A DNA stretch of 64,000 nucleotides, taken from contig NZ_CP087196.1 of the NCBI RefSeq assembly GCF_024749285.1, positions 5,270,001 through 5,334,000 on the forward strand, in the 5' to 3' direction. The notes under the pieces are model-generated. The model searched no databases, had not been told where the DNA came from, and saw only the letters and a program-made list of their open reading frames with translations. The position numbers and the translations under genes were made by a program. The DNA comes from Pseudomonas sp. B21-015 (GTDB lineage Bacteria > Pseudomonadota > Gammaproteobacteria > Pseudomonadales > Pseudomonadaceae). Below are positions 50,729-60,412 of this stretch, in pieces (positions within the stretch are counted from its first letter, which is position 1; each line of letters opens with the position of its first letter).

Positions 50729-51676
50729 GTGCTTTCAACCCGTCAATTGCGTTATTTCGTGGAAATCGCCGAGTGCGGCAGCTTCAGCGCTGCGGCCGAA
50801 CGACTGTTTATTGCTCAATCAGCCTTGAGCCGGCAGATCAAGGACATGGAAACCCGCCTGCAAACCCCGCTGTTCGAACGCACCGCGCGCCAGCCCCGAC
50901 TGACGGCGGCGGGTGAAGCCTTCTTGCCTCGGGCCAGAAACCTGCTGAACGAACTGACCAAAGCCAGCGAGATGGCCACTCAGGTGGGCACCGGTCAACT
51001 GGGTGTGTTGCGCCTGAGCCATTCCAGCACCGTGCCCATGAGCGGTCGGCTGCTGCGAGGCATCAGCGTCTATCTGGATCAACACGTTGGTGTGTCCATG
51101 GACATCGTCAAGCTGTCCTCCGAGGCGCAACTGGAAAAATTGGCCGAAGGTCGCCTCGATGTGGGCCTGTTACGCCTGCCAGTGCTGCGTCAGCGTGAAG
51201 GCGTGCAGATTGTTCCACTGTACAGCGAACGTCTGTTACTGGCGGTTCCACCGAATCATCGGCTGGCGGTGGATAAGTCCGCGCAAGGCATCGATCTGGC
51301 GCAGTTGAAGAACGAAGCGTTCATTTCCATCCCTCATCCCCAGCGTGGTGGCCTGAGCTATCTATCCGCCGAGTTATGCATGCGCCAGGGGTTCTTTCCC
51401 CGGGCGGCTCGGGTGGTGTCGCGTAAAACCACGCAACTGCAATTGATCCAGGCCGGGTTCGGCATTGCGCTGTTACCGGAATCGATGCAGGACATCGCGC
51501 CGCCGGATATCCACTTTCTCCCCTTGGCCGATCCGGATTGCCACAGCACCGTCGCCCTCGCCTGCCGGCAAGATCCCACCGCGCTGGTTCAGCAATTCAT
51601 CAAAACTTGCACAACCCACTGTGGGAGCGGGCTTGCTCGCGAAAGCGGTGGGTCATTCAACAATGATGGCGACTGA
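50729..51676 (+). CDS. LysR-family transcription regulator
   Basis: DNA-binding regulator of about 315 residues. The N-terminal helix-turn-helix is LSTRQLRYFVEIAECGSFSAAAERL...SQIKDMETRL-type (about 1-60), followed by a periplasmic-binding-like effector domain (about 90-295). The GTG start precedes LSTRQLRYF. The last 19 residues (from [12 protein letters not shown]) are read from a REP element, and the stop codon lies in the REP spacer. The natural C-terminus was therefore probably lost when the repeat arrived. It is divergent from the TauE exporter gene. Confidence 0.88.
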   Translation: MLSTRQLRYFVEIAECGSFSAAAERLFIAQSALSRQIKDMETRLQTPLFERTARQPRLTAAGEAFLPRARNLLNELTKASEMATQVGTGQLGVLRLSHSSTVPMSGRLLRGISVYLDQHVGVSMDIVKLSSEAQLEKLAEGRLDVGLLRLPVLRQREGVQIVPLYSERLLLAVPPNHRLAVDKSAQGIDLAQLKNEAFISIPHPQRGGLSYLSAELCMRQGFFPRAARVVSRKTTQLQLIQAGFGIALLPESMQDIAPPDIHFLPLADPDCHSTVALACRQDPTALVQQFIKTCTTHCGSGLARESGGSFNNDGD

Positions 51677-51711
51677 CATGACCTCTTCGCGAGCAAGCCC
51701 GCTCCCACAGG
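51619..51711. repeat. REP inverted pair overlapping the LysR gene end
   Basis: Facing units of the GTGGGAGCGGGCTTGCTCGC family. The left unit encodes the LysR C-terminus; the right unit is intergenic. Confidence 0.9.
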
Positions 51712-51765
51712 GGATTTGTGTTGATTCATGGAGATTGATGGACGAATGCCTTTATCATGCGCCCC

Positions 51766-53145
51766 ATGATTAAAGATCCCTTTGCAAGACTCGGCCTGGA
51801 CCGTGAAGTCCTGACTGTCAGCCAGCTCAACGGCCGCGCGCGGGTGTTGCTCGAAGACGTGTTCAGCAACATCTGGGTCGAAGGCGAAATCTCCAACCTC
51901 GCCCGCCCGGCGTCCGGCCATGTGTATTTCACCCTCAAGGACAGCGGCGCCCAGGTGCGTTGTGCGCTATTCCGGCAGAACGCCGCGCGGGTTCGCCAAG
52001 CGTTGAAGGACGGCTTGGCGGTCAAGGTTCGCGGCAAGGTTTCGCTGTTTGAAGGCCGTGGCGATTACCAACTGATTCTCGACACCGTGGAACCGGCCGG
52101 TGACGGCGCCCTGCGTCTGGCCTTCGATGCATTAAAGGAAAAGCTCAGTGCCGAAGGCCTGTTCAGCGCCGAGCGTAAAGTGCCGCTGCCGGCGCACCCG
52201 CAACGCATCGGCATCATCAGCTCGCCCACTGGCGCGGTGATCCGCGACATCATCAGTGTGTTCCGCCGCCGCGCGCCGCAGATCCAACTGACGCTGATCC
52301 CCACCGCCGTGCAAGGCCGCGAAGCCACCGCGCAGATTGTCCGTGCACTGAAACTGGCGGATGCCCGCGGTTTCGACGCGTTGATCCTGGCCCGTGGCGG
52401 CGGCTCGCTGGAAGACCTCTGGTGTTTCAACGAAGAAGCCGTGGCCCGCGCCGTGGATGCCTGCGTGACGCCGATTGTCAGCGCCGTCGGCCACGAAACC
52501 GACGTGTCGATCAGTGACTTCGTCGCCGACGTCCGCGCCCCGACACCGTCCGCCGCCGCCGAACTGCTCGCGCCGGATTCCAGCGATCTGGTGCGGCGGG
52601 TCGAAAGCCTGCACCGACGACTGGTGATGCGCATGCGTGACCGCTTGATGCGCGATCGTCTGCGTCTGGAAGGCATCTCTCGCCGCCTGCGCCATCCCGG
52701 TGAACGCCTGCGTCAGCAAGCACAACGTCTGGATGATCTGGACATGCGCATGCGCCGCGCTTTCGAACGCAATCTCAATACCCGCCGCGAACGTTTGATC
52801 CGCCTGGAAACCCGCCTCGCCGGGCAACATCCCGGGCGGCAACTGGCGATGCTTCGCCAGCGCCTCGACAGCCTTGCCGAACGCCTGCCCCGGGCCATGC
52901 GTGAAGGGCTTAAATCCCGCCGCCTGCAACTGCAAAGTCAGATGCAGACGCTGCACGTGGTCAGCCCGTTGGCGACCCTCGCTCGTGGTTACAGCATTCT
53001 GCTGGACGAGCGCGGCAACGCGATCCGCAGCGCCGCGCAAACCCACACCGGCCAGCGCCTGAAAGCCAAACTCGGCGACGGCGAACTGCAAGTGCGGGTC
53101 GAAGACAATCACCTGACGCCTGTCACCCTTTCTTTACTGGATTGA
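51766..53145 (+). CDS. xseA: Exodeoxyribonuclease VII large subunit
   Basis: Catalytic subunit of ExoVII, which degrades single-stranded DNA to oligonucleotides. The 459-residue protein has the N-terminal OB fold (VSQLNGRARVLLEDVFSNIWVEGEISNL, residues about 16-43). The catalytic core has RGGGSLEDLW, VGHETDVSISDFVADVRAPTPSAAAE (in parts), and a long Arg-rich coiled coil from about 270 to 400. An ATG three codons upstream is also possible; neither has a strong ribosome-binding site. The small subunit XseB is not in the window. Confidence 0.95.
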   Translation: MIKDPFARLGLDREVLTVSQLNGRARVLLEDVFSNIWVEGEISNLARPASGHVYFTLKDSGAQVRCALFRQNAARVRQALKDGLAVKVRGKVSLFEGRGDYQLILDTVEPAGDGALRLAFDALKEKLSAEGLFSAERKVPLPAHPQRIGIISSPTGAVIRDIISVFRRRAPQIQLTLIPTAVQGREATAQIVRALKLADARGFDALILARGGGSLEDLWCFNEEAVARAVDACVTPIVSAVGHETDVSISDFVADVRAPTPSAAAELLAPDSSDLVRRVESLHRRLVMRMRDRLMRDRLRLEGISRRLRHPGERLRQQAQRLDDLDMRMRRAFERNLNTRRERLIRLETRLAGQHPGRQLAMLRQRLDSLAERLPRAMREGLKSRRLQLQSQMQTLHVVSPLATLARGYSILLDERGNAIRSAAQTHTGQRLKAKLGDGELQVRVEDNHLTPVTLSLLD

Positions 53146-53148
53146 TCC

Positions 53149-53970
53149 ATGCCGCGTTTTTTCGCTCCGCTGCTGTTGCTGTGCCTGACCTTCAACGCCC
53201 ACGCCGACAGTTACATCACCCGCCTGTTGAACAAACCGGTGCCGGGCGGCGTGGCGGTGGTGGATCTGGGCAGCTCCGCCCAGGCGCCGAAAGCCAGTTA
53301 TCAAGGCAAACCGGTGTTGGTGGTCAAGGAACAGAACAACTGGCTGGCCATCGTCGGTGTGCCGCTGACCGTCAAACCGGGCAATCAGTCGCTGAGCACC
53401 GGTGGTCGCAACCTGAGCTTCACCGTCGGCAGCAAGAAATACCCGGAACAGCACATCACCCTGAAGAATACGCAGCAGGTCAATCCGAACCCGGAAAATC
53501 TCAAGCGTATCGAAGGCGAGTTGGCCGAGCAGATCCAGGCCTACCGCAGCTTCAGCCCGAACACCCCGAGCAACCTGCTGCTGGACAAACCGGTCAACGG
53601 GCCGCTGTCGAGCAAGTTCGGCGTGCGCCGCTTCTTTAATGGCGAAGAACGCAACCCCCATGCCGGCCTCGACTTTGCGGTACCCGCCGGCACGCCGATC
53701 AAGACCCCGGCCGCCGGCAAGGTGATCCTGATCGGGAATTACTTCTTCAACGGCAATACGGTGTTCGTCGATCACGGCCAGGGCTTTATCAGCATGTTCT
53801 GTCACATGTCGAAGATCGATGTGACGGTGGGGCAGCAGCTGGCTCGCGGCGGTGTGGTCGGGAAAGTTGGCGCCACCGGACGTGCGACCGGGCCGCATAT
53901 GCACTGGAACGTCAGCCTGAACGATGCGCGGGTGGATCCGGCGATTTTTATTGGGGCGTTTCAGCCTTAA
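53149..53970 (+). CDS. Exported M23-family peptidoglycan peptidase
   Basis: Secreted cell-wall peptidase or regulator of the LytM type. The 273-residue precursor has a signal peptide (about 1-19, ending NAHA|DSY). A beta-rich N-terminal domain comes next, then the M23 domain at about 165-270. Zinc ligands: His and Asp in NPHAGLDFAV, and the HXH in GPHMHWNVS, with the extra catalytic His in MFCHMSK. All are intact, so an active enzyme is likely. It starts 3 bp after the xseA stop, so it is probably cotranscribed with it. Confidence 0.92.
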   Translation: MPRFFAPLLLLCLTFNAHADSYITRLLNKPVPGGVAVVDLGSSAQAPKASYQGKPVLVVKEQNNWLAIVGVPLTVKPGNQSLSTGGRNLSFTVGSKKYPEQHITLKNTQQVNPNPENLKRIEGELAEQIQAYRSFSPNTPSNLLLDKPVNGPLSSKFGVRRFFNGEERNPHAGLDFAVPAGTPIKTPAAGKVILIGNYFFNGNTVFVDHGQGFISMFCHMSKIDVTVGQQLARGGVVGKVGATGRATGPHMHWNVSLNDARVDPAIFIGAFQP

Positions 53971-53989
53971 ATAGTTGTTGAGGCTGATG

Positions 53990-54089
53990 GCCTCATCGCG
54001 AGCAGGCTCGCTCCCACAGTGGATTTCGTCGTACACAATATCTGTGTCTCATGAAGATCAAATGTGGGAGCGAGCCTGCTCGCGAAATC
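53990..54089. repeat. Two REP units in outward orientation, CCTGCTCGC variant
   Basis: ATCGCGAGCAGGCTCGCTCCCAC at 53995-54017 and GTGGGAGCGAGCCTGCTCGCGA at 54064-54085. Confidence 0.8.
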
Positions 54090-54106
54090 GGCCTCATTGG
54101 CACCGC

Positions 54107-54463
54107 TTATTCCGCTTCAAGGCCCTCAATCCCATGGACCTCCCTGTGCGCCAGACGTTCCTTGATCCAGGCCTGGGTTTCCTCCGAGAAACCAGTCAAT
54201 TCTTCAGATGTGATCAGCTCATGAGTACACAGCCCCAGCAAGTGAGCAGGCGCCTCATTGCGTGAGTGACTGAAAACGCCAAACGCCCAATACAGTTCCT
54301 GCTGGCCGGCCTTCAGCCTTTCTTCACTGGCTTCAATACGCTCATAAGGCGCCAGGCTTTTATCCAGCACCGTACGCTCGACCGCCCCCATGATCCGGAT
54401 ACACATCCGCTCATGGGCTATCGGACGCAGTACGCTATAGAGCTTCCAATCCGATTCGTTCAT
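54107..54463 (-). CDS. Hypothetical protein, 118 aa
   Basis: No family recognised. Soluble, acidic, mostly predicted helix (for example MCIRIMGAVERTVLDKSLAPYERIEASEERL, residues about 20-50). No signal peptide, membrane segment or catalytic motif. The ATG follows GGAGTC at acceptable spacing. It is transcribed away from leuA. Codon use is normal for the region, so it is probably real. Confidence 0.65.
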   Translation of the reverse strand: MNESDWKLYSVLRPIAHERMCIRIMGAVERTVLDKSLAPYERIEASEERLKAGQQELYWAFGVFSHSRNEAPAHLLGLCTHELITSEELTGFSEETQAWIKERLAHREVHGIEGLEAE

Positions 54464-54690
54464 TGCCGACTCCTGCTTCCCAGTCGTCTGGTTGAGGCTT
54501 TAAGAATAGCTGCACCGGCCGAGACGACGTCGACAAGTTTCAATTGCGCATCGCTCAAACCTCGAGCAAGCATCAATACAATCGCCGTCATTCACCGCAA
54601 TAAAATCTCAATAAACTCGGCTTTTCGAGTATTCCTCTCAATTTTTTTCGACTGCTTGCCATCCTTCCCCCCGCGGTTAGGGTTGAAGGC
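54464..54690. other. Upstream region between the hypothetical gene and the leuA leader
   Basis: About 225 bp, less GC-rich than the surroundings, likely holding the divergent promoters. No gene seen. Confidence 0.4.
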
Positions 54691-54768
54691 ATGAAAACCT
54701 CTCACACCCTCATTCAGCTCCGCCAGCACCGCAGCCTGTGCCTCGTCAGCGCACGACTGCCAGGCTGA
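54691..54768 (+). CDS. Candidate leucine-rich leader peptide upstream of leuA
   Basis: A 25-residue frame with five Leu (CTC, CTC, CTG, CTC, CTG), reading MKTSHTLIQLRQHRSLCL and ending ARLPG. A ribosome-binding site candidate, TAGGG, lies 8 nt upstream. It ends 90 bp before leuA. A T-run after a weak GC hairpin (about 54815-54835) follows. The arrangement suggests leucine-sensing attenuation, but the terminator is weak. Confidence 0.45.
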   Translation: MKTSHTLIQLRQHRSLCLVSARLPG

Positions 54769-54858
54769 ATCGCGGTGCCTCGTCTTACGCTTTATCCCCA
54801 AAACATTTGATCCACCGGCAGGCCGCCTTTTTTCGGCCCACACAATAAGGATTTTCCG

Positions 54859-56538
54859 ATGAGCATGCTCAAAGACCCGTCTTCGAAATACCGCGCGTTC
54901 CCGACCATCAACCTGCCGGACCGCACCTGGCCATCGAAGACCATCGACGTCGCGCCGATCTGGTGCAGCTCGGACCTTCGTGACGGCAACCAGTCGCTGA
55001 TCGAGCCAATGGACGCGGTCAAGAAGCTGCGTTTCTGGAAAACCCTGGTGCAGGTCGGCGTGAAAGAAATCGAAGCCTCGTTCCCGGCCGCTTCGCAAAC
55101 CGACTTCGACTTCGTGCGTACCCTGATCGAAGACGGCCACATCCCGGACGACACCACCATTCAGGTGCTGACCCAGGGCCGTGAAGATTTGATCGAGCGC
55201 ACCTTCGAATCCCTGCGCGGGGCGAAGAAAGCCATCGTTCACCTGTACAACGCGACCTCCCCCTCTTTCCGCCGCATTGTCTTCAACCAGGACAAGGAAG
55301 GGGTCAAGGCCATCGCCGTGAACGCCGCCAAGCTGTTCGTCAAATATGCCGCCCAGCAGCCAAACACCGAGTGGACCTTCGAGTACTCGCCAGAAACCTT
55401 CAGCGCCACCGAGCTGGAGTTCGCCAAGGAAGTCTGCGACGCGGTGATCGACGTGTGGAACCCGACACCTGAGCACAAGGTGATCCTCAACCTGCCTGCC
55501 ACCGTCGAATGCGCCACCCCGAACATCTATGCCGACCAGATCGAATGGTTCGGCCGTCACATCAACCGCCGTGACAGCGTGATCATCAGCCTGCACACCC
55601 ACAACGACCGTGGCACTGGCGTGGCCGCCACCGAACTGGGCCTGATGGCCGGCGCCGACCGTGTCGAAGGCTGCCTGTTCGGCAACGGCGAGCGTACAGG
55701 TAACGTCGATCTGGTCACCGTGGCATTGAACCTCTACACCCAGGGCGTCGACCCTGAGCTGGACTTCTCCGACATCGACGGCGTGCGCAAAGTCGTCGAA
55801 GAGTGCAACCAGATTGCGGTGCATCCACGTCACCCGTACGTCGGCGACCTGGTTCACACCGCGTTCTCCGGCTCCCACCAGGATGCGATCCGCAAGGGCT
55901 TCGCCCAGCAGCAACCGGACGCCCTGTGGGAAGTGCCGTACCTGCCGATCGACCCGGCCGACATCGGCCGCAGCTACGAGGCAGTGATTCGCGTCAACAG
56001 CCAGTCGGGCAAGGGCGGTATCGCTTACCTGCTGGAACAGGAATACGGCATCAGCTTGCCGCGCCGCATGCAGATCGAGTTCAGCCAGGTCGTGCAGCGT
56101 GAAACCGATCGCCTGGGCCTGGAGATGACAGCCCAGCAGATCCACGCGCTGCTGCACAGCGAGTACTTGCAGGCCAACACCCCGTACGCGCTGGTCAGCC
56201 ATCGCTTGCAGGAAGAAAACGGTCACAGCGCCGTGGAAGTCGAAGTTTCCAGCAAAGGCCAGGGCGAAACCAACCTGCACTGGCGTGGCAAGGGCAACGG
56301 TGCTCTGGAAGCACTGGTGGCCGGTCTGCCGATCCCGGTGGAAATCATGGACTACAACGAACACGCCATCGGCGCGGGCACCAATGCCAAGGCTGCGGCC
56401 TACATTGAACTGCGCGTGAACGGTGAGCGTGCGGTGCATGGTGTGGGCATCGATGAGAACTTCACCACCGCCAGCTTCAAGGCCCTGTTCAGCGCGCTGA
56501 ACCGCTCCCTGAGCCAGCCGGAAGCAAAAGCGGCGTAA
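54859..56538 (+). CDS. leuA: 2-isopropylmalate synthase
   Basis: Condenses acetyl-CoA with 2-oxoisovalerate, the first step of leucine synthesis, subject to leucine feedback. The 559-residue protein belongs to the long LeuA type. Its TIM-barrel motifs are [16 protein letters not shown] (about 36-51) and the metal-binding [16 protein letters not shown] (about 245), and the C-terminal regulatory domain begins near 430. Ribosome-binding site AAGGATT. A leucine-rich short frame lies upstream and a strong terminator follows. Confidence 0.96.
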   Translation: MSMLKDPSSKYRAFPTINLPDRTWPSKTIDVAPIWCSSDLRDGNQSLIEPMDAVKKLRFWKTLVQVGVKEIEASFPAASQTDFDFVRTLIEDGHIPDDTTIQVLTQGREDLIERTFESLRGAKKAIVHLYNATSPSFRRIVFNQDKEGVKAIAVNAAKLFVKYAAQQPNTEWTFEYSPETFSATELEFAKEVCDAVIDVWNPTPEHKVILNLPATVECATPNIYADQIEWFGRHINRRDSVIISLHTHNDRGTGVAATELGLMAGADRVEGCLFGNGERTGNVDLVTVALNLYTQGVDPELDFSDIDGVRKVVEECNQIAVHPRHPYVGDLVHTAFSGSHQDAIRKGFAQQQPDALWEVPYLPIDPADIGRSYEAVIRVNSQSGKGGIAYLLEQEYGISLPRRMQIEFSQVVQRETDRLGLEMTAQQIHALLHSEYLQANTPYALVSHRLQEENGHSAVEVEVSSKGQGETNLHWRGKGNGALEALVAGLPIPVEIMDYNEHAIGAGTNAKAAAYIELRVNGERAVHGVGIDENFTTASFKALFSALNRSLSQPEAKAA

Positions 56539-56559
56539 AGAGCCCTGCGCTGCAATGCA

Positions 56560-56593
56560 AAAGGCCCCGGGGTGTGAACCTCGGGGCCTTTTT
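56560..56593 (+). terminator. Terminator after leuA
   Basis: Stem AAAGGCCCCG/CGGGGCCTTT around a 12-nt loop, followed by TTG; 22 bp after the stop. Confidence 0.85.
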
Positions 56594-56596
56594 GTT

Positions 56597-56698
56597 GATC
56601 GTTCCTACGCTCCGCGTGGGAATGCCTCAAGGGACGCTCCGCGTCCAGTGACGCGGAGCGTCACGGGCTGCATTCCCACGCAGAGCGTGGGAACGATC
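56597..56698. repeat. Long palindromic repeat, CGTTCCCACGCAGAGCGTGG type (copy 2)
   Basis: Same architecture as 22632-22742: GATCGTTCCTACGC...GCGTGGGAACGATC with internal GACGCTCCGCGT palindromes. It abuts the end of the omega-amidase gene. Confidence 0.8.
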
Positions 56699-56700
56699 GG

Positions 56701-57492
56701 TTACGTGAACTCGAAGGTATCCGCATCCAGGTTCGCCGGGAATCGCGTGCGATAAGCCGCCAGATCCGCAGCACTCAGAACGACCTGAAACACGCCATCC
56801 GCTTCGCCCGCACTGAGTAGCGTCTCCCCCTGAAAATCCAGGACCTGACTGTCACCGGTATACGCAAAACCTTTGCCATCAGTACCGATGCGATTTACCG
56901 CCGCCACATAGCAGAGGTTTTCGATCCCCCGAGCGGGCAGCAAACGGTTCCAGTGCTGACGCCGAGCCCCCGGCCAGTTGGCCGTGTACAACAACAAGTC
57001 AGTGTCTTGCGGATCGCGGCTCCAGACCGGGAAGCGCAGGTCGTAGCAAATCAGCGGCCGCACTCGCCAGCCCTTCAATTCGAACTGCACCTGACGCTCG
57101 CCCGGGGTGTAGTGGTTGTTCTCGCCCGCCATGCGGAACAGGTGACGCTTGTCGTAATGCCACACCTCCCCGTCCGGCCGCGCCCACAACAGACGGTTGC
57201 GATGGCTGCCGTCAACCGCCTGGACGATGATGCTGCCGGTCACCACCGCGCCCAGCTTCGCGGCCTGAGCCCGCAACCATTTACTGGTGGGGCCATTTTC
57301 CGGCTCGGCGAGGGTTTCCGACTCCATGGAGAAACCGGTGGTGAACATCTCCGGCAGGATAATCAGATCAGCGCCGCGCGCCTGTTCCAGCAATGGCTCG
57401 AAATGCTCCAGATTGGCCTGACGATCATGCCAGGCCAAGGTGGTCTGGATCAGCGCGATATTCAGATTGGGCAGATTACTCAGATCACGCAT
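56701..57492 (-). CDS. Omega-amidase (nitrilase superfamily, MtnU/YafV-like)
   Basis: Hydrolyses 2-oxoglutaramate or 2-oxosuccinamate to the dicarboxylic acid and ammonia. The 263-residue protein has the nitrilase triad: Glu in IILPEMFTTGF, Lys in YDKRHLFRMAGE and Cys in PLICYDLRFP. The start at 57492 was chosen by the family N-terminus (LPNLNIALIQTTLAWHD); it overlaps the upstream aminotransferase by 13 bp. A glutamine-using transaminase followed by this amidase makes the methionine-salvage transamination irreversible, a coupling known in other bacteria. Confidence 0.88.
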   Translation of the reverse strand: MRDLSNLPNLNIALIQTTLAWHDRQANLEHFEPLLEQARGADLIILPEMFTTGFSMESETLAEPENGPTSKWLRAQAAKLGAVVTGSIIVQAVDGSHRNRLLWARPDGEVWHYDKRHLFRMAGENNHYTPGERQVQFELKGWRVRPLICYDLRFPVWSRDPQDTDLLLYTANWPGARRQHWNRLLPARGIENLCYVAAVNRIGTDGKGFAYTGDSQVLDFQGETLLSAGEADGVFQVVLSAADLAAYRTRFPANLDADTFEFT

Positions 57493-58628
57493 AGCTTTGC
57501 CGCTGCTTCGCGCAGGGTCTCCTCGCGTTTGGCAAAGCACAGACGCACCAGGCGCTGGCCTTCGGGTGGAGTCTGGTAGAACACCGAGATCGGGATGCTC
57601 GCCACGCCATGTTCGCGGGTCATCCACAGCGCCATCTCGACGTCATTGAGGTCAGGGCGGATCTGCGAATAATCGACCAATTGGAAGTAAGTACCGGCCA
57701 CGCGAGTGAAACTGAAACGCGACGGCGTCAGCAGATCGCAGAACAGATCGCGCTTGGCCTGATAGAAGCCCGGTAACTCTTCGACGTGTTCCGGGTGCTC
57801 GGCCATGTAATCGGCCAACGCATACTGCAACGGCGTCACGCCACAGAAACTGACGTACTGGTGCACCTTGCGCAGTTCCGCGGTAAGGGCTGGCGGCGCC
57901 ACGACATAACCGGTTTTCCAACCGGTGACGTGGTACGTCTTGCCGAACGAACTGACCACGAAAGCGCGCTGATACAGCTCTTCATGGGCCAATACGCTGG
58001 CGTGAGGCACGCCGTCGAACACCAGGTGTTCATAGACCTCGTCGCTGATCACATAGATGTCGCGGTCGCGGATCAACGCCGCCAACTGATCCAGTTCGGC
58101 ACGGCTGATCAGCGCACCGCTTGGGTTGTGTGGGGTATTGAGGATAATCATCCGCGTGCGTGGGCTCAGGGCTTCGGCGAGCTTCTGGAAGTCGATGGCG
58201 AAGTCGTTCAGGCCGAGTTGCACATGCACACAGCGACCACCGGCCAGCTCAACCGAGGGCTCGTAGCTGTCGTAGCACGGATCGAAAACGATCACTTCAT
58301 CGCCGCTGTGGATCACCGCCTGAATGGCGCAGAAGATCGCCTGGGTCGCGCCAGGGGTGACCGTCACTTCTCTGTCGGCATCGACATGGGCGCCGTAGCT
58401 GCGAGCGATCTTCGCCGCAATCTGCTGACGCAACGCGGGCAGGCCGGTCATCGGCGAATACTGGTTGTGGCCACTGGCGATATGCCGCCCCACCGCATCG
58501 CGCAGAGCCTGCGGGCCGTCGAAATCGGGAAACCCCTGGGACAGATTGATCGCCCCGGTTTGCGCCGCGAGCTGAGACATCTGCGTGAAGATAGTGATGC
58601 CGACATTCGGCAGCTTACTGGTGATCAT
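57480..58628 (-). CDS. Methionine/glutamine aminotransferase (PLP, MtnE/YbdL-like)
   Basis: Fold-type I aminotransferase, 382 residues, of the KAT/glutamine-transaminase K group. It shows NLSQGFPDFDGP (N-terminal), the PLP-binding LNTPHNPSGALI and SDEVYEHLVF, and the Schiff-base Lys in SFGKTYHVTGWKTGY (about residue 235). Likely substrates are methionine or 4-methylthio-2-oxobutanoate with glutamine as amino donor. The overlapping omega-amidase gene supports this because it would remove the keto product of glutamine. The exact substrate cannot be read from sequence. Confidence 0.87.
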   Translation of the reverse strand: MITSKLPNVGITIFTQMSQLAAQTGAINLSQGFPDFDGPQALRDAVGRHIASGHNQYSPMTGLPALRQQIAAKIARSYGAHVDADREVTVTPGATQAIFCAIQAVIHSGDEVIVFDPCYDSYEPSVELAGGRCVHVQLGLNDFAIDFQKLAEALSPRTRMIILNTPHNPSGALISRAELDQLAALIRDRDIYVISDEVYEHLVFDGVPHASVLAHEELYQRAFVVSSFGKTYHVTGWKTGYVVAPPALTAELRKVHQYVSFCGVTPLQYALADYMAEHPEHVEELPGFYQAKRDLFCDLLTPSRFSFTRVAGTYFQLVDYSQIRPDLNDVEMALWMTREHGVASIPISVFYQTPPEGQRLVRLCFAKREETLREAAAKLCVI

Positions 58629-58701
58629 CGGTGATTCCCTGCTCTACACCCGGCTCTACGGCGGCACGGGGGAGTTCGAGGATAGCCCATCCGGCGCCCA
58701 T

Positions 58702-58730
58702 AAAAAAAGGGCGCCAACCGGCGCCCTTCT
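58702..58730 (-). terminator. Terminator after der
   Basis: Nine-bp stem AAGGGCGCC/GGCGCCCTT with loop AACC and an A-run (T-run on the minus strand). It is probably the end of the ispG-to-der operon. Confidence 0.8.
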
Positions 58731-58752
58731 TCTAATACATTCACCGCATAAC

Positions 58753-58886
58753 CTGTGGCGAGGGGGCTTGCCCCCGTTGGGTGGCATAGCCGCCCCCAAA
58801 CCCTGCACTGCGGTCTGTCAGATAAACCGCTGTGCGGGTTTTACGACTGCTTCGCAGCCGAACGGGGGCAAGCCCCCTCGCCACAA
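58753..58886. repeat. Compound REP element (GTGGCGAGGGGGCTTGCCCC family)
   Basis: Outer arms GTGGCGAGGGGGCTTGCCCC and complement, spacer of about 90 bp containing further short palindromes. Lies after der. Confidence 0.85.
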
Positions 58887-58921
58887 ATGCGCCCACGCCA
58901 GCGGCGTGGGCAAGTCGTGAA

Positions 58922-60391
58922 TCAACGCTTATCGCGGCGCTTCTTGTCGGCTTTCTTGTGGTGACTCATCAAACGACGCTTCTTGTTGACCTGGCGGTCG
59001 GTAAGCGAGTTCTTGTTGCCTTCATACGGGTTCTCGCCGCCCTTGAACTCGATACGGATCGGCGTACCGACCAGTTTGAGCACACGACGGTACGTGTTTT
59101 CCAGGTAGCGGACGTAAGACTTCGGCACCTTCTCGATCTGGTTACCGTGGATCACGATGATCGGCGGGTTCGCGCCACCCAAGTGGGCATAACGCAGTTT
59201 GATCCGACGGTTGTTGACCATCGGTGGCGCGTGCTCGCCGACCGCATCTTCCAGAATCTGGGTCAGGCGGTTGGTCGGCCAACGGGTGACCGCAGACTTG
59301 AACGAGTTCTGTACCGACGCGTAGAGGTTGCCTACGCCAGTGCCGTGCAGGGCCGAGATGAAGTGGATATCGGCGAAGTCGACGAAGAACAGTCGACGTT
59401 GCAGCTCGACTTTCACGAAGTCGCGCTCGCTCGGCGTCATGCCATCCCACTTGTTGATCGCGATAACCAGAGCACGACCGGCTTCAAGGGCAAAGCCCAG
59501 CAGGTTGAGGTCGTGATCCACCACGCCTTCGCGGGCGTCCATCACGAAGATCACCACGTTGGCGTCTTTGATCGCTTGCAGGGTTTTGACCACGGAGAAC
59601 TTTTCGACTTCTTCGTGGATCTTGCCGCGCTTGCGCACACCGGCGGTGTCGATCAGCGTGTACTTCTCGTCGTTACGCTCGAACGGGATGTAGATACTGT
59701 CGCGGGTGGTGCCAGGCTGGTCATACACGATGACCCGGTCTTCACCGAGCATGCGGTTGACCAGGGTCGACTTGCCGACGTTCGGACGACCGATGATGGC
59801 GATCTTGATACCGTCTTTTTCGCTTGGGCCAGGAATGCGCTTGGCTTCCTCACCTTCGGCAACGATTTCTTCTTCGCCTTCTTCCGGTTCTTCGTCGTCT
59901 TTCGGGAAGTCGCTCAGGGCGATTTCCAGCATCTGGGTGATACCACGACCGTGGGCACCGGCGATCGGGATCGCGTGGCCCATGCCCAGCGGGGCGAATT
60001 CGGCGCGGGCCATTTCAGGGTCGATGTTGTCGACCTTGTTGGCGACCACATAGGAACGCTTGTTACGCTTGCGCAAGTGCTCGGCGATCATCTGGTCGGC
60101 CGCGGTGAAACCGGCCTTGGCATCTACCAGAAACAGAACGACATCCGCTTCTTCAATGGCCAGCAGCGACTGCTCGGCCATTTTTTCGTCCATACCGTGC
60201 TCGTCACCGGAGATACCGCCGGTGTCGACCAGAATGTAGGAACGCCCTTGCCACTTGGCCTCACCGTATTGGCGATCACGGGTCAGACCGGACAAGTCGC
60301 CGACGATGGCGTCGCGAGTCCTGGTCAGGCGGTTGAACAAGGTGGACTTGCCGACGTTCGGTCGGCCCACCAGGGCGATTACGGGAACCAT
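58922..60391 (-). CDS. der: Ribosome-assembly GTPase Der (EngA)
   Basis: Essential GTPase for 50S maturation. The 489-residue protein carries two consecutive G domains: first [10 protein letters not shown] (residues 8-17), DTGG and NKVD; second [10 protein letters not shown] (about 205), DTAGVRKRG and NKWD. A KH-like C-terminal domain and a basic tail ending [11 protein letters not shown] follow. The acidic linker between the G domains (about 165-195, [16 protein letters not shown]) is long, as in pseudomonads. The ATG before VPVIALVG was chosen. Last gene of the ispG-hisS-yfgM-bamB-der cluster. Confidence 0.96.
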   Translation of the reverse strand: MVPVIALVGRPNVGKSTLFNRLTRTRDAIVGDLSGLTRDRQYGEAKWQGRSYILVDTGGISGDEHGMDEKMAEQSLLAIEEADVVLFLVDAKAGFTAADQMIAEHLRKRNKRSYVVANKVDNIDPEMARAEFAPLGMGHAIPIAGAHGRGITQMLEIALSDFPKDDEEPEEGEEEIVAEGEEAKRIPGPSEKDGIKIAIIGRPNVGKSTLVNRMLGEDRVIVYDQPGTTRDSIYIPFERNDEKYTLIDTAGVRKRGKIHEEVEKFSVVKTLQAIKDANVVIFVMDAREGVVDHDLNLLGFALEAGRALVIAINKWDGMTPSERDFVKVELQRRLFFVDFADIHFISALHGTGVGNLYASVQNSFKSAVTRWPTNRLTQILEDAVGEHAPPMVNNRRIKLRYAHLGGANPPIIVIHGNQIEKVPKSYVRYLENTYRRVLKLVGTPIRIEFKGGENPYEGNKNSLTDRQVNKKRRLMSHHKKADKKRRDKR

Positions 60392-60412
60392 GCGGCTCTC
60401 CACTTCGTTATT

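Noticed and set aside
53990..54089. CRISPR-like repeat arrays
   Set aside because: The repeats here and elsewhere are inverted REP pairs with one or two units, not direct repeats with regular spacers; no cas gene is present.
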